A DNA stretch of 64,000 nucleotides from Panopea generosa. Taxonomy: Eukaryota > Mollusca > Bivalvia > Adapedonta > Hiatellidae. This document shows, piece by piece, positions 56,916-64,000 of the stretch (positions within the stretch are counted from its first letter, which is position 1; each line of letters begins with the position of its first letter). Under the pieces are notes generated by a model that saw nothing but the letters and a program-made list of their open reading frames with translations, had not been told where the DNA came from and made no database searches. Location of the stretch: positions 56,329,250-56,393,249 of the forward strand of contig CM055895.1 in the NCBI GenBank assembly GCA_029582155.1, written 5' to 3'. Made by a program: the position numbers and the translations under genes.

Positions 56916-57794
56916 CCATTCTGAAAATCAAGTAATCAACTTAAGTCTTCATTTTAACAAGCAAGTCTTGGATTCTCAGAAATGAAAGTCTATGATTGTG
57001 TGCTAAAATATATTTAGAAACAGAATGCAAATCCAAAATAATAATCAACAAATGTAAGAAATAAACTGCAGAGTTTAAGAGACAATGATGAAGCAGTGGC
57101 TGGATATAGAATGAAGGTGCAGTGATGGAGATATTTTGAATCGGATGAATGAGAAATGTTTCTAGAAACTTTTGATTAATGTATTGTTCATGGATTTTTG
57201 AATGAAAGTAGTAACAATCATTTTTGTTTTATTCTTGCCACACAAGCTTTATTGATATTCCTTTGGCTTAAACCGGATTGTCCCAGAATGCATCAGAGGA
57301 TACTGAATGACAAATGAGAGAAATAAACAAAATAATTTCATTTATTCCTTCTCGGGGTCAGACAATAGGGTTTGCTAGAGATGTGAAAGTAGTATTACAT
57401 CGTGTGCACAAAAACATGTTTGGACTAAAATTATCGGTTTGTTAATGTTTTCCATGATATTGCATGGAATATTTATATCTCCCTCCCCTCAGGGAGAAAT
57501 GTTTTTTTGTACTTTTTGTCCATCCGTCTGTCACAAAATCTTGTCCCAATAATTCCTTCTACAAAATTATGTACTGTAGTTGAATTTAGGTGAAACTTAC
57601 TGGGAAGGACCAATGTGAGGCCTCCTTCTGCATATCCTTTCTTTTGTTCTGGTTCAGTAATTTCAGACTGAGTTACGGCTCTTTGTATGTTTGAATGGAA
57701 TCATTTTCTCCGTGCAATTTATTATCCTATATGACCATTGACTTTGTCACTGAAATGTTAATTTGACATGTCACTAACGTTTCATATATTGACT
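56916..57794. other. Non-coding stretch with a dispersed repeat piece
   Basis: CTCCCTCCCCTCAGGGAGAA then TTTTTGTCCATCCGTCTGTC at 57480-57535 belongs to the CCGTCC-type repeats. No gene seen. Confidence 0.4.
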
Positions 57795-58500
57795 TTATCC
57801 CTGAGTTGACACATATAGACTGTCACTGATACAAGACAGTTTTGTTGATATTGCTGTTGATATATGGTACAGAAACACTGTCACTGATATGACACAGGAA
57901 ATTGTTGGCATTGATATGACACAGGAATTTATTTGTCACTAATATGATACAGGAAACTAATGACATTGATATGAAACAGGAAACTGTTGGCATTGATATG
58001 ACAATGGAATTTATTTGTCTCTGATATGACACAGGAAACTGTTGGCATTGATATCACACAGAAAATTGTTGACACAGGAAAACACTGACACTGATATGAC
58101 AAAGTAAACAATTTGTCATTTGTTGATGCAGGAAATCATTTGTCACTGATATGATGCAGGAAATTGTTGTCACCGATATGACATAGGAAAACACTGTCAC
58201 TGATACGACACAGGAAATCATTTGTCATATTGATATGGTATAGAAAATGTTTGTCACAAATATAATGCAGGAAATTGTTGTTACTGATATGACACAGGAA
58301 AACACTGTCACTGATATGACACAGGAAATAATTTGTCATTGATATGGCATAGAAAATGTTTGTCATAAATATAATGCAGGAAATTGTTGTCACTGATATG
58401 ACACAGGAAAACACTATCACTGATATGACACAGGAAATCATTTGTCACTGATATGATGCAGGAAATCATTTGTCACTGATATGACACATATTGAAAAGTT
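57795..58500. repeat. Minisatellite array, about 28-bp monomer, about 26 copies
   Basis: The core is TGATATGACACAGGAAA followed by CACTGTCAC, CATTTGTCA or TTGTTGGCAT. Longer blocks recur (TATAATGCAGGAAATTGTTG at 58260 and 58371). Flanks contain looser TTGACATGTCACTAA-like words. Confidence 0.88.
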
Positions 58501-60193
58501 GACTAATTTGACATGTGTGTAGATTTTGTCGCTGATTTGACACACTAATTGACACAACATAATGATATGTCATGGATGTAAGATCGGTAAAGTTTTTAAG
58601 TATATAATTTAATTAAGCTTCTCACTATTTTATTCTCCTCTTTTTCTTGTACAAATTAATCAGTTATTAAATTGACAGAACGTTCGTGAGAGTTAAGCTT
58701 TTTAATCAGGATTTATCTCTGATGTATGGCTTTTAAATAGGATGAAAAAACACACCAGAAAATTAATGGTCTCAGGTCTCTTAAAGAGGTGGAACTGTAC
58801 TACTGTATTTGATCCAAATGAGAAATATATCCCAGGAACTTAAATGTTATTAAGAAAGATGGATTGAATGAAAGAGTCTGTTAATGACCATTTTGTCATT
58901 CTAGGTATTGTCTTGTACTAACATGAATAAAATAAAAATTCAATGTTTATTTTATGATGTCATATGGTTGGAAGTCATGTGACCAATACTTTTCGTGTGT
59001 TGGCGAAAGGTCACTATGTATATGAAAATTGTACAACAGTGTAACAAAATAAAAATAACTGCAATTTCAATAAAATATAATACATTATTAAGCACTTTAT
59101 AAAACTCGTCTTTTATAATTACAAACTATTTTAGTACCAAATTTCTTTTTTCATTTCAGTTACCTCCAGTAATATAACAATTCAAGATAAGAAAAATACA
59201 TAACCTTTCCTTGAACTGTGTATAAAAAATAGTTTCATAAATAAATGGAGATTCCGAGTGACCTTAGATTGAACTATAGTTTTCTTGAATGGCCTAACAA
59301 AAACACTAAATGAAGCAAAATTTTGTAATGAGTTTCAGGTTGTGCCTTAACCAATCAATATTGCTCAAATCAGAGTGGATGAGATGAGGATGAATGGTGT
59401 TTGCCATTGCTTTTCTTCGCAGCTATTGATTGATAGTCATAGTATGAATGAAAAAGTTTTGTGAATGAAATCCATGGTTATTAAGTTGTATTAACTTGCG
59501 CATAAGATATTTTTTCCTTTAGTAACTTTCTTGGAAGTTACCAAAAAAAAAAAAGTCAGGAAATTCATTTAGTGTTTCATTGAAAGCACTTTACAAACTT
59601 TTGGTAACCGTATCAATGGTATTATTTTTAAAACTTCAAAAAATACTGTGTTAACAAAGCTTTTCTTTACGTCACAATTTGTTCATGTGAAAATCTTAAG
59701 ACTTGTGAATGTGCATGGCTCGGGCTCAAGATGCGCTGCAGTTTTTCTGTAATGAATCTAATGCTTGAAGGGACACAGACCTAACAATTTTAATAAATAT
59801 TCTTGGAATTCTTTTTTTTTTTAAAAGTTATATTAGGACATGATGCAAATATGAAATAAGAATACAACAGTATGTAATACCGTGAAAACTACTGAAGTTA
59901 GCTTTCATTACACCACAACGCCCGAACTTGCACATTTTCCTCTGAATGCATCCTTATTATATAATAACCTGTGAACCCCAGAATGCAGGAAGTACATCCT
60001 ATAAAAGAGACTCTTTTTCGAGAGGGGCATTCCCCTTGATCCTCCAGAACCTGGTGGGCTTGCAAATCATTTTATGCCAATGGTCATCTTCATTTTAATG
60101 TGAATTAGCTATTTTTTATAAATTCTGTCAATCTATATTATGTATATAATTATGCGTATAATATGCTGCATGACATGTATGCTGAATAAAACT
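58501..60193. other. AT-rich non-coding stretch
   Basis: A small perfect hairpin GTAACTT-TCTTGG-AAGTTAC lies near 59522. No exon or element is supported. Confidence 0.45.
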
Positions 60194-60318
60194 GCTGCTG
60201 CTGCTACTACTACTACTACGACTACACTACTATGACAACTACTACTACTACTACTGCTACTACTACTACTATGACTACTACTACTACTACTACTTCTACT
60301 TCTACCACTACTACTCTA

Positions 60319-60382
<64 letters not shown>

Positions 60383-60442
60383 CACCACCACCTCTACTAC
60401 TACTACCATCACTACTACTACTTCTACTACTACTACTACTAC
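60194..60442. repeat. Imperfect (CTA)n trinucleotide repeat
   Basis: CTACTACTA with CTG, CCA and TCT interruptions; poly-Ser, Thr or Leu frames over it are artefacts. Confidence 0.93.
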
Positions 60443-60794
60443 AAGCTATGGCACTGCCCTTAATGTTGTTTCTAATTTTGTAAGAGCCATACATGGATGA
60501 AATACATTCCATTTTGCACGTTCATGGTGAATCGTGACAAACCGGTTGTCTTTGTTTTAACTTCATCAGTTTTTTATTGGTATGATAGAAACAATTGCAA
60601 GGAGAGATCTCTAGAAGTTATTATTAATGAGCATATGTCAGTGTTATTCCTGGGGGGCAATTAAATAGGATATTTGAATAGGGATTGTTTATATTGATTT
60701 ATAATCAAATAAAAGTTATAATCCATTCAAATTTATAATCCTTTCAAATTATACTCCATTCAAAGCCTTTATAATCAATTTATCAAATTATTAT
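60443..60794. other. Non-coding stretch
   Basis: TTATAATCCATTCAAA-like words repeat loosely at 60700-60800; no gene. Confidence 0.45.
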
Positions 60795-63240
60795 CAATTC
60801 AAAGTTTGCTTTTGTTTACTTTATTCTCTTGAAGTCATATTAATGAGTATTTTGTTTACTTAATTCTGTTGATGTCATTTAGTGAGTATTTGTTTACTTT
60901 ATTTTCTTGACTTCATTTAGTGAGTTTTTGTATACTTTATTCTCTTGAAATCATTAAGTGAGTATTTGTTTACTGTATTGCCTTTAAGTCATTATTGAGT
61001 ATTTGTTTACATTATTTTCTTGGAGTAATTTATTGAGTATTTGTTTACTTTATTCTCTTGAAGTCATTTAGTGAGTATTTGTTTACTTTATTCTCTTGAA
61101 GGTATTTATTGAGTATTTGTTTACTTTATTCTCTTGAAGGCATTTAGTGAGTGTTTGCTTACTTTATTCTCTTGAAGTCATTTAGAGAGTATTTGTTTAC
61201 TTTATTCTCTTGAAGTCATTTAGTGAGTATTTGTTTACTTTATTCTCTTGAAGGCATTTAGTGAGTATTTGCTTACTTTATTCTCTTGAAGTCATTTAGT
61301 GAGTATTTGTTAACTTTATTCTCTTGAAGGCATTTTTCGAGTATTTGTTTACTTTATTCTCTTGAAGGCATTTAGTGAGTATTTGCTTACTTTATTCTCT
61401 TGAAGTCATTTTGTGAGTATTTGTTTACTGTATTCTCTTCATGTCATTCAGTGAGTATTTGTTTACTTTATCCTCTTAAAGTCATTTAGTGAGTATTTGT
61501 TTACCTTAATCTCTTGAAGTCATTTAGAGGTTATTTGTTTACTTTATTCTCTTGAAGTCATTAATTGAGTATTAATTTTGTTTACTTTATTCTCTTGAAG
61601 GCATTCAGTGAGTATTTGGTTATTTTATTCTCTTAAAGGCATTTATTGAGTATTTGTTTGCTTTAATCTCTTGAAGCCATTTAGTGTATATTTGTTTACT
61701 TGAAGGCATTTAGTGAGTATTTGTTTACTTTAATCTCTTAAAGTCATTTAGGGATTATTTGTTTACTTTATTTTCTTGAAGTCATTAATTGAGTATTAAT
61801 TTTGCTTATTTTATTCTCTTGAAGGCATTTATTGAGTTTTTGTTTACTTTATCCTCTTGAAGCCACTTGTTGAGTATTTGTTTACTTTATCCCCTCGGAG
61901 TCATTTAGTGAATATTTGTTTACTTTATTCTCTTGTTGTCATTTAGTGAGTATTGGTTTACTTTATTCTCTTGAAGTCATTTAGTGAGAATTTGTTTACT
62001 TTATTCTCTTGAAGGCATTTAGTGAGTATTTGTTTACTTTATTCTCTTAAAGGCATTTATTGATTATTTGTTTACTTTATTCTCTTGAAGCCATTTAGTG
62101 TATATTTGTTTACTTGAAGGCATTTAGTGAGTATTTGTTTACTTTATCCCCTTGAAGCCATTTAGTGAATATTTGTTTACTTTATTCTCTTGTAATCATT
62201 TAGTGAGTATTTGTTTACTTTATTCTCTTGAAGGCATTTAGTGAGTATATGTTTACTTTATTCTCTTGAAGGCATCAAGTGAGTATTTGCTTACTTTATT
62301 CTCTTGAAGGCATTTATTGAGTTCTGTTTACTTTATTCCCTTGAAGCCATTTATTGAGTATTTGTTAACTTTATCCCCTCGAAGCCATTTAATGAATATT
62401 TGTTCACTTTATTCTCTTGAAGGCATTTAGTGAGTATTTGTTTACTTTATTCTCTTAAAGTCTTTTAGAGGGTTTTGTTTACTTTATTCTCTTGAAGTCA
62501 TTTAATGAGTATTTGTTTACTTTATTCTCTTGAAGCCATTTATTGAGTATTTGTTTACTTTATTCTGTTGAAGGCTCGATTAGCTCAGTCGGTTACGTGT
62601 CTGACTATCAATCCAGGGGTCGTGAGTTCGAATCCCCCGCCCGGCAACAGTCTCCATAATGACTGATATATGACATTGTGTCTTATTATCATTCGTCTCT
62701 CACCACTGATTCAAGTGGGAAAGTAATCAGTTACTTGCAGAGATGGGGTGTGCTCGAGTACTGGATAATCCCAGGAAACAGTGGTTAGGTAAACTGATTG
62801 TCTGTTAGCCCTCGATGGCATAAAAATGACACTAAATATTCAATCAATATCTTGAAGGCATTAAGTGAGTATTTGCTTACTTTATTCTCTTATAGGCATT
62901 TTTGAGTATTTGTTTACTTTATTCTCTTGAAGCCAGTTATTGAGTATTTGTTTACTCTATTTTCTTGAAGGCATTTAGTGAGTATTTGTTTACTTTATTC
63001 TCTTTAAGTCATTTATTGAGTATTTGTTTACTTTATTTTCTTGAAGGCATTTAGTGAGTAGTTGTTTACTTTATTCTCTTAAAGTCATTTATTGAGTATT
63101 TGTTTACTTTATTCTATTGAAGGCATTAAGTGAGTATTTGCTTACTTTATTCTCTTAAAGTCATTTATTGAGTATTTGTTTACTTTATTCTCTTGAAGTC
63201 ATTAATTTTAGTGAGTATGTGTTGACTTCATTCTCTTAAA
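60795..63240. repeat. Minisatellite array, 38-bp monomer, about 57 copies, split by a SINE1
   Basis: The monomer is GTCATTTAGTGAGTATTTGT then TTACTTTATTCTCTTGAA. Blocks recur, such as CATTTAGTGTATATTTGTTT then ACTTGAAGGCA at 61679 and 62092. A SINE1 occupies 62576-62851. Confidence 0.95.
62576..62851 (+). mobile_element. SINE1, well preserved, inserted in the 38-bp array
   Basis: The head TCGATTAGCTCAGTCGGTTA with GGTCGTGAGTTCGAATCCCC is the best preserved of this family here. The body is complete and ends ATATTCAATCAATA. TTGAAGGC flanks it (62568-62575 and 62852-62859), and removing the element plus one copy restores a regular array monomer. Confidence 0.92.
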
Positions 63241-63807
63241 ATCATTTTTAACACATTTCTTATATTTGGCATATCCAGTATTTGTGGAGTTTATTCTCTT
63301 AAATTCATGTGAAGGAGTTAAGGTTGTCTGTGTTGGTTGAAGCATGTTGACTTCATCTCTTGAATTAGTTAGAAGCCAGCTAGCTTTATTGCTGTAAGAT
63401 AGTTGGTGAAGACTTCAACCTCGACAGCTTAAATTTTGTAAACGTTATCTTTGAAATAAAAACTGATCTGTGCATCATTTTAATATATTGCACATTTGCG
63501 TGCGTGGTGATTTAGTTTCCTCGAAAAAGAGCAGACAATTCATTCTTGGAAGTCCGGTGATAAAAATTATTCATCTTTTAGATATTTGGCAATGATATAA
63601 CAAGGCTATCAGTTCTGTACAAATGCAAAATGGATGTGTCTGTATGCAGTTCAAAATGTTTGGCAATCTCAAATGGCATGTCTGCTTTAGCATACCGTTT
63701 CCTAAATGGAAGAAGTCAGTGTTCAGATGTTAAAGTGAAGGGAGTGTCTTAAAGTGCATGAGATTTATCTAAAAATAAAATTTACATGCTCAAATAATAA
63801 CTCTATG
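63241..63807. other. Non-coding stretch
   Basis: Decayed array edge, then unique sequence; no gene recognised. Confidence 0.45.
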
Positions 63808-64000
63808 CCGGGGCTCGTTAGCTCAAAGCGGTTATGACTATCAAAAGGAGGGGTCATGGGTTTGAGTTTGAATCCCCTCCCGACCACATTTTCTGAGATT
63901 ATTGATATACAACATTGTGTCTTGTTGTTATTCCTCTCTCACCACGTATTCAAGTGGGAAACTTATCAGTTAGTTGTGGAGATAGGTGTGCTGGTTAACC
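63808..64000 (+). mobile_element. SINE1 copy, cut by the window end
   Basis: GGGCTCGTTAGCTCAAAGCG and GAGTTTGAATCCCC form the head with an internal change (GAGTTTGAGTTTGAATC); the body reaches GTGTGCTGGTTAACC at the last base. Confidence 0.8.

Noticed and set aside
60222-60512. Poly-serine/valine and poly-leucine frames
   Set aside because: CTA trinucleotide repeat artefacts.

Overview
This is AT-rich eukaryotic DNA, almost certainly from an animal nuclear genome. Spliced exons, tRNA-derived SINEs with target-site duplications, MITEs and about twenty different minisatellite arrays all point that way, and there are no operons, ribosome binding sites or rRNA. The SINE mix (a tRNA-Ala-headed family with a CAA tail, a second family with an AATC tail) and the density of minisatellites resemble marine bivalve mollusc genomes. 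That placement is inference, because no protein here identified a species.

By my estimate about 27 kb of the 64 kb is tandem repeat. In order the arrays are: 48-bp (1325-2373), 47-bp (2374-3497), 64-bp (4695-7070), 48-bp (8737-10572), 43/44-bp (11440-15078), CTGT (16253-16568), 118-bp (17074-20741), 26-bp (23690-24235), 34-bp (29256-30345), 36-bp (31390-32215), 28-30-bp (34044-34810), 55-bp (38290-39603), 89-bp with an 890-bp higher-order unit (42146-44510), 19-bp (45248-46868), 38-bp (47796-48912), 28-bp (57795-58500), CTA (60194-60442) and a second 38-bp family (60795-63240). Long open frames inside these arrays come from repeat structure and are not genes.

Interspersed elements fall into at least five SINE-like families (called SINE1 to SINE5 here), a MITE family with AGGCCRTCCTT termini (four copies, one with a SINE nested inside), a fold-back MITE with piggyBac-like TTAA/CCCTTT ends (one full and one half copy), and an A-B-B'-A' duplication at 25862-28367. 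Nine SINE insertions have visible target-site duplications.

The only credible protein-coding signal is one plus-strand gene spread over 37592-53769. Four exons (37592-37729, 50766-50933, an 18-nt microexon 52596-52613, and 53613-53769) join in a single consistent phase. They encode an unrecognised protein of 159 residues if the ATG at 37593 is the start, or the C-terminal part of a longer protein if it is not. It has an acidic N-terminal part, a disordered SP-rich middle and a hydrophobic C-terminal anchor. The exon carrying the anchor is preceded by degenerate in-frame copies of its own first bases. The first copy has a good splice acceptor and ends in a stop, so membrane-anchored and soluble forms are possible. 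The 13-kb intron between the first two exons holds four of the minisatellite arrays. The rest of the window is intronic or intergenic DNA in which I see no genes.
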